Shown here: positions 34,620-43,298 of the stretch, piece after piece
Layout: each line of letters starts with the position of its first letter
How positions within the stretch are numbered: position 1 is the first letter of the stretch
Source of the DNA: Pelomonas caseinilytica
GTDB lineage: Bacteria > Pseudomonadota > Gammaproteobacteria > Burkholderiales > Burkholderiaceae_C
Direction of reading: 5' to 3'
Assembly (NCBI RefSeq): GCF_021353235.1
Contig: NZ_JAJTWT010000002.1
Location: 124,001 to 188,000, forward strand
DNA: 64,000 nt
The notes under the pieces: generated by a model
What the model saw: the letters and a program-made list of their open reading frames with translations, nothing else
Databases searched by the model: none
What the model was told of the DNA's origin: nothing
Made by a program: the position numbers and the translations under genes

Positions 34620-35543
34620 TCAGGGGTTCTGTGCGAGCAGCCGATCGACTTCCTCGCGGCGCGGCATGGCGTCCTGCACGCCGGGTCGGGACACGGCCAG
34701 GCCGGCCGCCGCCTGGGCGAAGGCCAGGGCGCGGGCCGTGGGCTGGCCCTCGGCCATGGCGGTGACCAGGGCCCCGACCAGGGTGTCGCCGGCACCGACG
34801 GTGTCGACCGCCTTCACCGGCCGGGCCGGCACGCTCAGGGCGCCCTCGGCGTCGACCCAGCACAGGCCGTCGCCACCCAGGGACACCAGCACGGCTGCCG
34901 GTCCTTGCGCGCGCAGCGCCTGGGCCAGGGCCAGGGGTGATGCCGGGCCGCCACCCAGCAGGGTGACGAGGGCCTGGGCCTCCAGTGCGTTGACCACGAG
35001 CAGGTCGACCAGGGGCAGCAGGCGTTCGCAGCCGGGCCGGAAGGGGGCGGCGTTGAGCAGGGTCCTGACGCCGGCCGCGCGGGCGCGTTCGAAGGCGCGG
35101 GCCACGCTTTCGAGCGGCAGTTCCTGCTGGGCGACGAGCCAGCGCAGGCCCTCCAGTTCCAGCGCCTCGACCTGCTCCAGCGGCAGCGTGCCGTTGGAAC
35201 CGGCGACGGTGACGATCTGGTTCTCGGCATCCTCGGCGCCGACGACGATCAGCGCCACGCCGGGCACCTCGTCGGCGGGCTGGGCGATGAAGTGCGTGTC
35301 GACGCCCTCCCCGGCCAGTTGCGCCACCATGGCCGCGCCGTTCTCCCGCTGGCCGACGCGCGCCGCCAGCGCGACCCGGGCGCCGAGCCGCGCGGCGGCC
35401 ACCGCCTGGTTGGCGCCCTTGCCACCGAGGCAGGAGCCGAAGCGCTGGCCGCGCAGCGTCTCGCCCGGCAGGGGCAGGCGCGGCGCGTGCACGATCAGAT
35501 CGCGGTTGACGCTGCCGAGGACGAGGATCTCTGGTGCGGACAT
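34620..35543 (-). CDS. rbsK: Ribokinase (PfkB family)
   Basis: A 307-residue PfkB-type sugar kinase of normal ribokinase length. The N-terminal signature is SVNRDLIVHAPRLPLPGETL, with GGKGANQAVAAARLGA, and the C-terminal signature VDTVGAGDTLVGAL holds the catalytic Asp. The match to ribokinase, which makes ribose-5-phosphate, is good, but other PfkB kinases of nucleosides exist. It is upstream of the amidohydrolase on the same strand, suggesting a nucleoside or ribose salvage operon; no ribose transporter is nearby. Confidence 0.9.
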   Translation of the reverse strand: MSAPEILVLGSVNRDLIVHAPRLPLPGETLRGQRFGSCLGGKGANQAVAAARLGARVALAARVGQRENGAAMVAQLAGEGVDTHFIAQPADEVPGVALIVVGAEDAENQIVTVAGSNGTLPLEQVEALELEGLRWLVAQQELPLESVARAFERARAAGVRTLLNAAPFRPGCERLLPLVDLLVVNALEAQALVTLLGGGPASPLALAQALRAQGPAAVLVSLGGDGLCWVDAEGALSVPARPVKAVDTVGAGDTLVGALVTAMAEGQPTARALAFAQAAAGLAVSRPGVQDAMPRREEVDRLLAQNP

Positions 35544-35565
35544 CGGGGCCTGTCTGAAACGAAAG

Positions 35566-35590
35566 AACCCCTCGGGGATACCGAGGGGTT
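35566..35590 (-). terminator. Terminator of the sdh-gltA operon
   Basis: Perfect 10-base arms AACCCCTCGG and CCGAGGGGTT around a 5-base loop, 30 bases past the gltA stop. On the minus strand it is followed by CTTTCGTTTC, a T-rich tail. Confidence 0.85.
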
Positions 35591-35620
35591 CGCGGTGGGC
35601 GAATGCCGGTCAGCCGGCCA

Positions 35621-36931
35621 TCAGCGCTGGGCGATGGGCTTGACGTCGCGCGGGGCGGCGCCGACGAACAGCTGGCGGGGGCGGCCGATCTTGTACTCGG
35701 GGTCGCCGATCATCTCATTGAGCTGGGCGATCCAGCCGACCGTGCGGGCCAGGGCGAAGATGGCGGTGAACAGCGGCACCGGGATGCCGATGGCGCGCTG
35801 CACGATGCCGGAGTAGAAGTCGACGTTCGGGTAGAGCTTGCGGGCGACGAAGTACTCGTCTTCCAGCGCGATCTGCTCCAGCTTCATCGCCAGTTCGAAC
35901 AGCGGGTCGTTCTGCAGGCCGAGCTCGGCCAGCACTTCGTGGCAGGTCTCGCGCATCAGCTTGGCGCGCGGGTCGTAGTTCTTGTAGACGCGGTGGCCGA
36001 AGCCCATCAGCTTGACGCCGGAGTTCTTGTCCTTGACCTTGCTGATGAAGTCACCGATGCGAGCGACGCCGCCCTGCTTCTGGATGTCGCCCAGCATGTT
36101 CAGGCAGGCCTCGTTGGCGCCGCCGTGGGCGGGGCCCCACAGGCAGGCCACGCCCGCGGCAATCGCGGCGAACGGGTTGGTGCCCGACGAGCCGCACAGG
36201 CGCACGGTCGAGGTCGAGGCGTTTTGCTCGTGGTCGGCATGCAGCGTGAAGATGCGGTCCATGGCGCGGACCAGCACGTCGTTGGGCTTGTAGTCCTCGC
36301 AGGGCGTGGCGAACATCATGCGCATGAAGTTGCCGGCGTAGGACAGGTCGTTCTTCGGGTAGATGTAGGGCTGGCCGACGGTGTACTTGTAGGCCATGGC
36401 CACGAGCGTGGGCATCTTGGCGATCAGGCGGATGGCCGAAATCTCGCGGTGCTCGGGGTTATTGATGTCGGTGCTGTCGTGATAGAACGAAGACATCGCA
36501 CCCACCAGGCCCGTCATGACGGCCATCGGGTGGGCGTCACGGCGGAAACCGCGCAGGAAGAACTGCATCTGCTCATTCACCATCGTGTGGTGCATGACGC
36601 GGTTCTCGAAGTCGGCCTTCTGGCTCTCGTTCGGCAGCTCTCCGTAGAGCAGCAGGTAGCAGGTCTCGAGGTAGTCGCAGTTCACCGCGAGCTGCTCGAT
36701 GGGATAGCCGCGGTAGAGCAGCTCGCCCTTGTCGCCATCGATGTAGGTGATGGTGGAGTTGCAGGAGGCCGTGCTCAGGAAACCCGGGTCGTAGGTGAAC
36801 TTGCCGGTCTGGCCATACAGCTTGCGGATGTCGATGACATCCGGGCCGATGGTGCCCTTGTACAGCGGCAGTTCCATCGAGGGGCTGCCGTCGGAGAACG
36901 ACAGGGTGGCTTTCACGTCGGACGGAGTCAT
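35621..36931 (-). CDS. gltA: Citrate synthase
   Basis: A 436-residue type II citrate synthase, the hexameric NADH-sensitive form of Gram-negative bacteria. Active-site residues are visible: His in [11 protein letters not shown], His in [14 protein letters not shown] and Asp in [10 protein letters not shown]. It joins acetyl-CoA and oxaloacetate. The gene follows sdhE after 28 bases and closes the sdhCDAB-sdhE-gltA operon, ending at a clear terminator. Confidence 0.97.
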   Translation of the reverse strand: MTPSDVKATLSFSDGSPSMELPLYKGTIGPDVIDIRKLYGQTGKFTYDPGFLSTASCNSTITYIDGDKGELLYRGYPIEQLAVNCDYLETCYLLLYGELPNESQKADFENRVMHHTMVNEQMQFFLRGFRRDAHPMAVMTGLVGAMSSFYHDSTDINNPEHREISAIRLIAKMPTLVAMAYKYTVGQPYIYPKNDLSYAGNFMRMMFATPCEDYKPNDVLVRAMDRIFTLHADHEQNASTSTVRLCGSSGTNPFAAIAAGVACLWGPAHGGANEACLNMLGDIQKQGGVARIGDFISKVKDKNSGVKLMGFGHRVYKNYDPRAKLMRETCHEVLAELGLQNDPLFELAMKLEQIALEDEYFVARKLYPNVDFYSGIVQRAIGIPVPLFTAIFALARTVGWIAQLNEMIGDPEYKIGRPRQLFVGAAPRDVKPIAQR

Positions 36932-36959
36932 GGTGCGGTCCTATGGGTTTTGAAAAGCA

Positions 36960-37235
36960 TCAGGTGCGCAGGTCGGCAAGGACTTCGCGCACGGCAGCGG
37001 TGTCGATTTCACCACTGGGTTCCTTGCGGCGCAGTAACAGGTCGAGAAGGTCGTTGTCGGCCAGGTCCATCAGCATCGTCAGCCCTTCGGCCTGCGTGAC
37101 GCTGACGCCCGTCTCGGCGTACCGGGTGAAGAAGCGGTCGATGAAGAGGTCGTTCTCCAGCAGGCCCCGACGGCAGCGCCAGCGCAGCTTGGACAGCGCA
37201 CGTTCGTCGATCAGGGCCCGGGCGGCGTCGTTCAT
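36960..37235 (-). CDS. sdhE: FAD assembly factor SdhE
   Basis: A 91-residue SdhE/YgfY (DUF339) protein. The family motif RGLLENDLFIDRFF (R-G-x-x-E-x-D) is present with the residues needed for flavinylation of SdhA. It helps attach FAD covalently to SdhA. Start 37235 lies 5 bases after the sdhB stop; the longer frame upstream runs inside sdhB and is rejected. The operon position is the usual one in betaproteobacteria. Confidence 0.94.
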   Translation of the reverse strand: MNDAARALIDERALSKLRWRCRRGLLENDLFIDRFFTRYAETGVSVTQAEGLTMLMDLADNDLLDLLLRRKEPSGEIDTAAVREVLADLRT

Positions 37236-37240
37236 CGTCG

Positions 37241-37942
37241 TCAGATCGCCCGGCGGACCATCAGTTCCTTGATCTTGCCGATGGCCATGGTGGGATTCAG
37301 GCCCTTGGGGCAGACATCCACGCAGTTCATGATGGTGTGGCAGCGGAACAGGCGGTACGGGTCCTCGAGGTTGTCGAGGCGCTCGCTGGTCGCCTCGTCG
37401 CGGCTGTCGGCGATGAAGCGGTAGGCCTGAAGCAGGCCGGCCGGGCCGACGAACTTGTCCGGGTTCCACCAGAAGCTCGGGCAGCTCGTCGAGCAGCTCG
37501 CGCACAGGATGCACTCGTACAGGCCGTCCAGCTCCTCGCGCTCGACGGGCGACTGCAGGCGCTCCTTCTCGGGCGGCGGGTTGTCGTTGACGAGGTAGGG
37601 CTTGATGGAGTGGTACTGCTTGAAGAACTGCGTCATGTCGACGATGAGGTCGCGCACGACGGGCAGGCCCGGCAGCGGCTTGAGCACGATGGTGCCCGGC
37701 AGGGTCCGCATGTTGGTGAGGCAGGCCAGGCCGTTCTTGCCATTGATGTTCATCGCATCCGAGCCGCAGACGCCTTCGCGGCAGGAGCGGCGGAAGGACA
37801 GGCTGGGGTCGACCGCCTTGAGCTTGACCAGCGCGTCGAGCAGCATGCGCTCGTGGCCGTCCAGCTCGACCTCGAGGGTCTGCATGTAGGGCTTGGCGTC
37901 CTTGTCGGGGTCGTAGCGGTAGATCTGGAAGGTGCGCTTCAT
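37241..37942 (-). CDS. sdhB: Succinate dehydrogenase iron-sulfur subunit
   Basis: A 233-residue subunit with all three cluster motifs: [21 protein letters not shown] for the [2Fe-2S] centre (first twenty residues quoted in part; the final Cys closes the site), [12 protein letters not shown] for [4Fe-4S] and [17 protein letters not shown] for [4Fe-4S]/[3Fe-4S]. It passes electrons from SdhA flavin to quinone. It follows sdhA after a 67-base gap holding a hairpin and precedes sdhE by 5 bases. Confidence 0.97.
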   Translation of the reverse strand: MKRTFQIYRYDPDKDAKPYMQTLEVELDGHERMLLDALVKLKAVDPSLSFRRSCREGVCGSDAMNINGKNGLACLTNMRTLPGTIVLKPLPGLPVVRDLIVDMTQFFKQYHSIKPYLVNDNPPPEKERLQSPVEREELDGLYECILCASCSTSCPSFWWNPDKFVGPAGLLQAYRFIADSRDEATSERLDNLEDPYRLFRCHTIMNCVDVCPKGLNPTMAIGKIKELMVRRAI

Positions 37943-37963
37943 AAATCAGTCCTAGTCAGTTGG

Positions 37964-38001
37964 GGACAGAGCTACTCGCTTCGCTCGGGCGGTCTGTCCC
38001 G
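37964..38001. repeat. Hairpin in the sdhA-sdhB intercistronic gap
   Basis: Perfect 8-base arms GGGACAGA (37964-37971) and TCTGTCCC (37994-38001) enclose 22 bases that contain a second small dyad around CGCTTCGC. It fills most of the 67-base gap between sdhA and sdhB. No T-run follows, so it is more likely an mRNA processing or stability element or a dispersed repeat than a terminator. Confidence 0.6.
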
Positions 38002-38009
38002 CAAATACA

Positions 38010-39791
38010 TCAGAACGTCCGCACCTTCGGCGGAACAGACTCAACGGTCAGCGGCTGGAGGTTCACCGGCTTGTAGTCCAGGCGATTGCCTTCGGAGTAC
38101 CACAGCGTGTGCTTCATCCAGTTCGCGTCGTCGCGGTTCGGGTAGTCGTTGTGCGCGTGCGCGCCGCGGCTCTCGGGGCGGGCGGCGGCCGAGATCATCG
38201 TCGCCTGGGCAGCCTCGATGAGGTTCTCCACTTCCAGCGCCTCGACGCGGGCCGTGTTGAAGACCTTGGACTTGTCCTTCAGGCCGATGGAGCCGACGCG
38301 CTGGGCGATTTCCTTGATCTTCTGCACGCCCTCGTCCATGGACGCCTGGGTGCGGAAGACGCCGGCATGCTTCTGCATGGTGGCGCGGATGTCGTTGGCG
38401 ACATCCTGGGCGTACTCGCCGTTGGTGGCCGAGTCCAACCGCGCCAGGCGGGCCAGCGTCTTGTCGGCGGCGTCCTTGGGCAGGTCCTTGTGGGACTTGG
38501 TCTTGAGGTTGAAGTCGACGATGTGGTTGCCCGCGGCGCGGCCGAAGACGACCAGGTCGAGCAGCGAGTTGGTGCCCAGGCGGTTGGCCCCGTGCACCGA
38601 CACGCAGGAACACTCGCCCACGGCGTAGAGCCCGTTGATGACGTCGTTGGGCTTGCCGTTCCTGGGCACCACCACCTGGCCGTGCACGTTGGTCGGGATG
38701 CCGCCCATCTGGTAGTGGATGGTCGGCACCACGGGGATGGGTTCCTTGGTGATGTCGACGTTGGCGAAGTTGTGGCCGATCTCGAACACCGAGGGCAGCC
38801 GCTTCATGATGGTCTCGGCGCCGAGGTGGGTCATGTCCAGCAGCACGTAGTCCTTGTTGGGACCGCAGCCGCGACCTTCCTTGATCTCCTGGTCCATCGA
38901 ACGCGAGACGAAGTCGCGCGGGGCCAGGTCCTTCAGCGTGGGGGCGTAGCGCTCCATGAAGCGCTCGCCGTTGCTGTTGCGCAGGATGGCGCCTTCGCCG
39001 CGGCAGCCTTCGGTCAGCAGCACGCCCGCGCCGGCCACGCCGGTGGGGTGGAACTGCCAGAACTCCATGTCTTCCAGCGGGATGCCGGCGCGCGCCGCCA
39101 TGCCCAGGCCGTCGCCGGTGTTGATGAAGGCGTTGGTGGAGGCCGCGAAGATGCGGCCCGCGCCGCCGGTGGCCAGCAGCACGGTCTTGGCCTGCAGGAT
39201 GTGGACCTCGCCGGTCTCCATCTCCAGGGCCGTCACGCCGACGGCGTCGCCCTCGGCGTCGCGGATGATGTCCAGGGCCATCCACTCGACGAAGAACTGC
39301 GTGCGGGCCTTGACGTTTTGCTGGTAGAGGGTGTGCAGCAGGGCGTGGCCGGTGCGGTCGGCTGCGGCGCAGGCGCGCTGCACGGGCTTCTCGCCGTAGT
39401 TGGCGGTGTGGCCGCCGAAGGGGCGCTGGTAGATGGTGCCGTCGGGGTTGCGGTCGAACGGCATGCCGAAGTGCTCGAGCTCGTAGACGACCTTGGGCGC
39501 CTCGCGGCACATGAACTCGATGGCGTCCTGGTCACCCAGCCAGTCCGAGCCCTTGACGGTGTCGAAGAAGTGGTAGTGCCAGTTGTCCTCGCTCATGTTG
39601 CCCAGCGAGGCGCCGATGCCGCCTTGGGCAGCGACGGTGTGCGAGCGCGTCGGGAAGACCTTGGACAGCACGGCCACGTTCAGACCGGCCAGGGCCAGCT
39701 GCAGCGAAGCCCGCATGCCGGAGCCACCGGCCCCGACGATGACCACGTCGAACTTGCGGGTCGCGATTTTTCCAGTTGTCTTTGCCGTCAT
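38010..39791 (-). CDS. sdhA: Succinate dehydrogenase flavoprotein subunit
   Basis: A 593-residue flavoprotein of standard length. Visible marks are the FAD dinucleotide fold VVIVGAGGSGMRASLQLA, the covalent-FAD histidine in TRSHTVAAQGG, and active-site stretches QFHPTG and HGANRLGTNSLLDLVVFGR. It oxidises succinate to fumarate at the inner face of the membrane. Start 39791 is one base past the sdhD stop; the longer upstream frame lies inside sdhD. Confidence 0.98.
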   Translation of the reverse strand: MTAKTTGKIATRKFDVVIVGAGGSGMRASLQLALAGLNVAVLSKVFPTRSHTVAAQGGIGASLGNMSEDNWHYHFFDTVKGSDWLGDQDAIEFMCREAPKVVYELEHFGMPFDRNPDGTIYQRPFGGHTANYGEKPVQRACAAADRTGHALLHTLYQQNVKARTQFFVEWMALDIIRDAEGDAVGVTALEMETGEVHILQAKTVLLATGGAGRIFAASTNAFINTGDGLGMAARAGIPLEDMEFWQFHPTGVAGAGVLLTEGCRGEGAILRNSNGERFMERYAPTLKDLAPRDFVSRSMDQEIKEGRGCGPNKDYVLLDMTHLGAETIMKRLPSVFEIGHNFANVDITKEPIPVVPTIHYQMGGIPTNVHGQVVVPRNGKPNDVINGLYAVGECSCVSVHGANRLGTNSLLDLVVFGRAAGNHIVDFNLKTKSHKDLPKDAADKTLARLARLDSATNGEYAQDVANDIRATMQKHAGVFRTQASMDEGVQKIKEIAQRVGSIGLKDKSKVFNTARVEALEVENLIEAAQATMISAAARPESRGAHAHNDYPNRDDANWMKHTLWYSEGNRLDYKPVNLQPLTVESVPPKVRTF

Positions 39792-39792
39792 C

Positions 39793-40152
39793 TCACAGTC
39801 TCCAAAGCACCTGGATTGCCCAGCCGGCACAGCCAAGCAGCCACACGATCGAAAACACCTGCAGGGCCAGCCGGATGCCGACGGGCTTGACATAGTCCAT
39901 CCAGACGTCACGGATGCCGACCCAGGCGTGGTAGGCCAGCGCCAGCACGGCCACGAAGCTCAGGACCTTCATCCACTGGGGCGCGAAGACGGCGGCCCAG
40001 TGGTCGTAGCCCAGCTCGCCGGGCATCAGGAAGCGGGCCAGCACGGCCACGGTGAACAGGGCCATCAGCACGGCGGTGACGCGCTGGGCGAGCCAGTCAC
40101 GCAGGCCGTAATGGGCGCCGACGACGAGGCGCTTGGAGCCGAAAGTGCTCAT
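39793..40152 (-). CDS. sdhD: Succinate dehydrogenase membrane anchor subunit D
   Basis: A 119-residue anchor with three transmembrane helices. The heme- and quinone-related segment is visible as LAYHAWVGIRDVWMDYVKP, with the His that ligates heme b in this family and the conserved Asp-Tyr. It follows sdhC after 22 bases and precedes sdhA directly. Confidence 0.95.
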   Translation of the reverse strand: MSTFGSKRLVVGAHYGLRDWLAQRVTAVLMALFTVAVLARFLMPGELGYDHWAAVFAPQWMKVLSFVAVLALAYHAWVGIRDVWMDYVKPVGIRLALQVFSIVWLLGCAGWAIQVLWRL

Positions 40153-40174
40153 TGTTGTTGTCCTTGGAGAAGGT

Positions 40175-40603
40175 TCAGTACAAGCCGAACAGCTTGGCGC
40201 CCAGCAGCACCGTCAACGCCAGGCTCAGGCCCAGCGTGACATAGGCCGAACTCTGGCCCTGCGCCTTGCTGACGCTGTGCGTGGCGTCCATCCAGAGATG
40301 GCGCACGCCGGCGATGAAGTGGTGCAGGTAGGCCCAGATGAGGCCGAGCACCACCAGCTTGACCAGCACCGCCGGGATGCCGGCGAAACCGGCGACGAAC
40401 ACGTTGGTGAACGCGTCGTAGGAAATTTCGGAGGTCAGGCTGCTGTCCAGCATCCAGATCACGAAGGGCAGCAGCACGAACATCACGACACCGCTGACGC
40501 GGTGCAGGATCGACACCCAGCCCGCAGGCGGGAGACGGTAGCTGACGATCTGGGAGACGTGGATGTTTCGGTATACGGGTCTTGTCTTGGCGCTGTCCGT
40601 CAT
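40175..40603 (-). CDS. sdhC: Succinate dehydrogenase cytochrome b556 subunit
   Basis: A 142-residue three-helix subunit with the SdhC signature RPVYRNIHVSQIVSYRLP, SILHRVSGVVMF (quinone-site Ser and Arg) and HHFIAGVRHLWMD (heme-ligand His). Start 40603 begins the conserved part; the frame extends 16 codons upstream without similarity. It is the first gene of the operon; a TAGAAT -10-like hexamer reads on the minus strand at 40638-40643, 34 bases before the ATG, without an obvious -35. Confidence 0.95.
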   Translation of the reverse strand: MTDSAKTRPVYRNIHVSQIVSYRLPPAGWVSILHRVSGVVMFVLLPFVIWMLDSSLTSEISYDAFTNVFVAGFAGIPAVLVKLVVLGLIWAYLHHFIAGVRHLWMDATHSVSKAQGQSSAYVTLGLSLALTVLLGAKLFGLY

Positions 40604-40697
40604 GGTCGAGCCCTGCGTAATCGGGGTGAAACCAAACGATTCTAGGGCCAAGCGTTAACCCGACCGTGAATGATGCTGCACTGCGCCATCGTCAGCT

Positions 40698-41414
40698 TCA
40701 GTTCAAGTCGTTGCGGTAATGATCGGACGCCGTGTGGTACAGGCCCCGCCGCAATTCGACCGGCCGGTCGCCATAGGTGAAGGCCAGCCGCTCGACGCTC
40801 AGCAGCGGCTCACCCTCTTCCACACCCAGCAGCCGCGCGGCCTCGGGCGTGGCCGCCACGGCGCGCAGCTTCTCCTCCGCCCGCACCATGTGCACGCCGA
40901 ACCGGGCCTCGAAGAGGGCATACAGCGCACCCGCGTGGGCTTCGAGCACCTCGGTCGTCAGCCCTTCGAACTGCCGCTCGGGAAGCCAGAGTTCATCAAG
41001 CACGACGGGTCGGTCACGCCGATGCAACAGCCGCCGCACCTCGATGACCGGCTCGGCCGTGCGCAGGCCGAGGGTGCGGGCCACCTCGGCCGTCGCCCTG
41101 ACGCGCCGGCAGCCGAGCAGTTCCCGGCTGAAGCCGCGGGCCTCGTCGTCCGCCACGAGGCGCAGGAAGCGGAAGGGCTCGCGCGGCGCCGCATGCGTGG
41201 ACACGAAGGTGCCGCTGCCCTGGCGGCGGTCGACGAGGTGCTCGGCGGCCAGTTCGTCCAGCGCGCGCCGGACGGTGCCCGGGCTGGCGCCGAAGCGGGC
41301 CGCCAGGGCGGCTTCGCTCGGCAGGGCGTCGCCCGGCCGCCATTCGCCGGCCGCGAGCGCGGCGACGATGAGCTGGCGGATCTGCTCGTACAGCGGCGCG
41401 GGGCTCTTGGGCAT
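40698..41414 (-). CDS. GntR family regulator with UTRA domain (HutC subfamily)
   Basis: A 238-residue regulator. The winged helix-turn-helix covers residues 5-72 ([43 protein letters not shown] wing), followed by a UTRA ligand-binding domain with [20 protein letters not shown]. It lies between mdh (divergent) and sdhC (same strand, 94 bases downstream). This position is common in Burkholderiales, which suggests control of sdh and perhaps mdh by a metabolite; the ligand is unknown. Start 41414 is chosen because the conserved domain begins there. Confidence 0.9.
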   Translation of the reverse strand: MPKSPAPLYEQIRQLIVAALAAGEWRPGDALPSEAALAARFGASPGTVRRALDELAAEHLVDRRQGSGTFVSTHAAPREPFRFLRLVADDEARGFSRELLGCRRVRATAEVARTLGLRTAEPVIEVRRLLHRRDRPVVLDELWLPERQFEGLTTEVLEAHAGALYALFEARFGVHMVRAEEKLRAVAATPEAARLLGVEEGEPLLSVERLAFTYGDRPVELRRGLYHTASDHYRNDLN

Positions 41415-41517
41415 GAGCGCATTCGAGCACGAAGCGCAGCCCTTGAAAGGAATGGCCAAGGGTAAGCCCGTAAACTCGCCGGGTTCACCGTTTCACCAAC
41501 TGTCCCTCGGAGATCCC

Positions 41518-42504
41518 ATGAGCAAGAAACCCGTTCGCGTCGCCGTCACCGGCGCTGCCGGCCAGATCGGCTACGCCCTGCTGTTCCGTATTGCTTCCGG
41601 CGAAATGCTGGGCAAGGACCAGCCCGTGATCCTTCAGCTGTTGGAGATTCCCGACGAGAAGGCCCAGAACGCGCTGAAGGGCGTGATCATGGAACTGGAA
41701 GACTGCGCATTCCCGCTGCTGGCCGGCATCGAGGCCCACAGCGACCCCATGACCGCCTTCAAGGACACCGACTACGCGCTGCTGGTGGGCTCGCGCCCGC
41801 GCGGCCCGGGCATGGAGCGCGCCGAGCTGCTGGCCGTCAACGGTGCCATCTTCACGACCCAGGGCAAGGCCCTGAACGCCGTCGCCTCGCGCAACGTCAA
41901 GGTGCTGGTGGTCGGCAACCCGGCCAACACCAATGCCTACATCGCGATGAAGTCGGCCCCTGACCTGCCGGCCAAGAACTTCACCGCCATGCTGCGCCTG
42001 GACCACAACCGCGCCGCCTCGCAACTGGCAGCCAAGACCGGCAAGGCCGTCGCTTCCATCGAGAAGCTGGCCGTCTGGGGCAACCACTCGCCGACCATGT
42101 ACGCCGACTACCGCAACGCCACCATCGATGGCCAGTCGGTCAAGGCGATGATCAACGACGAGGCCTGGAACCGCGAGACCTTCCTGCCCACCGTCGGCAA
42201 GCGCGGCGCCGCCATCATCGCCGCCCGCGGCCTGTCCTCGGCCGCCTCGGCCGCCAATGCCGCCATCGACCACATGCGCGACTGGGCCCTGGGCACCAAC
42301 GGCAAGTGGGTCACGATGGGCATCCCGTCCGACGGCTCCTACGGCATCCCGAAGGAGGTCATGTTCGGCTACCCGGTCACCTGCGAAGGCGGCGAGTACA
42401 AGATCGTCGAAGGCATCGCCATCGACGAGTTCTCGCAGGAATGCATCAACAAGACGCTGAAGGAACTGCTGGACGAGCAGGACGGCGTCAAGCACCTGCT
42501 CTGA
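41518..42504 (+). CDS. mdh: Malate dehydrogenase
   Basis: A 328-residue NAD-dependent malate dehydrogenase of the group with [20 protein letters not shown] at the N terminus, close to cytosolic-type and Thermus enzymes. The catalytic pair is visible as Asp in [12 protein letters not shown] and His in [12 protein letters not shown], and substrate-binding Arg residues in [14 protein letters not shown]. It interconverts malate and oxaloacetate. It diverges from the GntR gene and ends at a strong terminator. Confidence 0.97.
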   Translation: MSKKPVRVAVTGAAGQIGYALLFRIASGEMLGKDQPVILQLLEIPDEKAQNALKGVIMELEDCAFPLLAGIEAHSDPMTAFKDTDYALLVGSRPRGPGMERAELLAVNGAIFTTQGKALNAVASRNVKVLVVGNPANTNAYIAMKSAPDLPAKNFTAMLRLDHNRAASQLAAKTGKAVASIEKLAVWGNHSPTMYADYRNATIDGQSVKAMINDEAWNRETFLPTVGKRGAAIIAARGLSSAASAANAAIDHMRDWALGTNGKWVTMGIPSDGSYGIPKEVMFGYPVTCEGGEYKIVEGIAIDEFSQECINKTLKELLDEQDGVKHLL

Positions 42505-42546
42505 AGCACTGAACCGGCCGGCCCGCCAGTGCCGGCAGTGCCACGA

Positions 42547-42573
42547 GGGCTGCCTGCGAAGGCAGCCCTTTTT
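42547..42573 (+). terminator. Rho-independent terminator of mdh
   Basis: Arms GGGCTGCCT (42547-42555) and AGGCAGCCC (42560-42568) around a GCGA loop, then TTTTT. It lies 42 bases after the mdh stop and just before the end of the convergent PEP-CTERM gene. Confidence 0.92.
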
Positions 42574-42579
42574 GTTGAC

Positions 42580-43206
42580 TCAGGCGCGGCGGCGCTTGAG
42601 GACGGCCAACAGGGCCAGGCCCGCGAACAGCAGCATGGGGCTGGCCGGCTCGGGCACGGGGCTGGTGACGGCGAAGCTGGCCGAGAACGGGTTGGCGGCG
42701 GAGCCGGAGTCGCGGTTGCCTTCGTTGGACAGGCCGGTGAAATACACCTGCAGGGTGTGCGTGCCGGCCGACAGCCCTGCCAGGAAGTTGGTGGACGAGG
42801 TGCTCAGGCCAGCCCACTTCTGGTCGCCCCAGTTGGTGAAGGTGTTGCCCGCCACGTCGGTGAACGTCGAATTGGCCGTCCAGCCGATGGCGATGCTCTG
42901 GTAGCTGCCGCCATCGACGCGCCAGTTGAGCGTGGCACCGGTGATGTCGCCGCCACCGTTCTTCCAGGTGAGCAGTTCGGCGCCGGCCAGCGTCGCGGTC
43001 GAGCCCAGCGCAAAGCTGCCGAGGTTGGCGCCGCCGAAGGCAGACAACCATTGGCTGCCGGGCTGTTGGGCGCCATACCAGGTGGGGGCCGTAGCGCCCG
43101 CGCCGTCGGTATCGATGGCCAGGTAGCTGCCGAACACGCCCGTGGCCGCCGCCGCCGGCATGGCCACGCCGAGGGCGAGCGCCCAGGCCACAAGAGTCTT
43201 GTTCAT
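42580..43206 (-). CDS. PEP-CTERM sorting domain-containing protein
   Basis: A 208-residue secreted protein: signal peptide MNKTLVAWALALGVAMPAAA, a beta-rich middle with TWKNGGGDITGATLNWRV, and a C-terminal PEP-CTERM signal (VPEP, a hydrophobic helix LLFAGLALLAVL, then KRRR). PEP-CTERM proteins are processed by exosortase and are linked to extracellular polysaccharide and surface attachment. No exosortase is in this window. ATG 43206 has an AAAGGA ribosome site. It lies 92 bases downstream of the secreted isoamylase on the same strand. Confidence 0.88.
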   Translation of the reverse strand: MNKTLVAWALALGVAMPAAAATGVFGSYLAIDTDGAGATAPTWYGAQQPGSQWLSAFGGANLGSFALGSTATLAGAELLTWKNGGGDITGATLNWRVDGGSYQSIAIGWTANSTFTDVAGNTFTNWGDQKWAGLSTSSTNFLAGLSAGTHTLQVYFTGLSNEGNRDSGSAANPFSASFAVTSPVPEPASPMLLFAGLALLAVLKRRRA

Positions 43207-43298
43207 CCCCGAAATCCTTTTGTCATGGGTGCGGGCCTCCTCGCACGAACGCTCGCGCCGGACGCGGGAGGCCCCGCCGCGCCCGGCGCGAGATCGGA

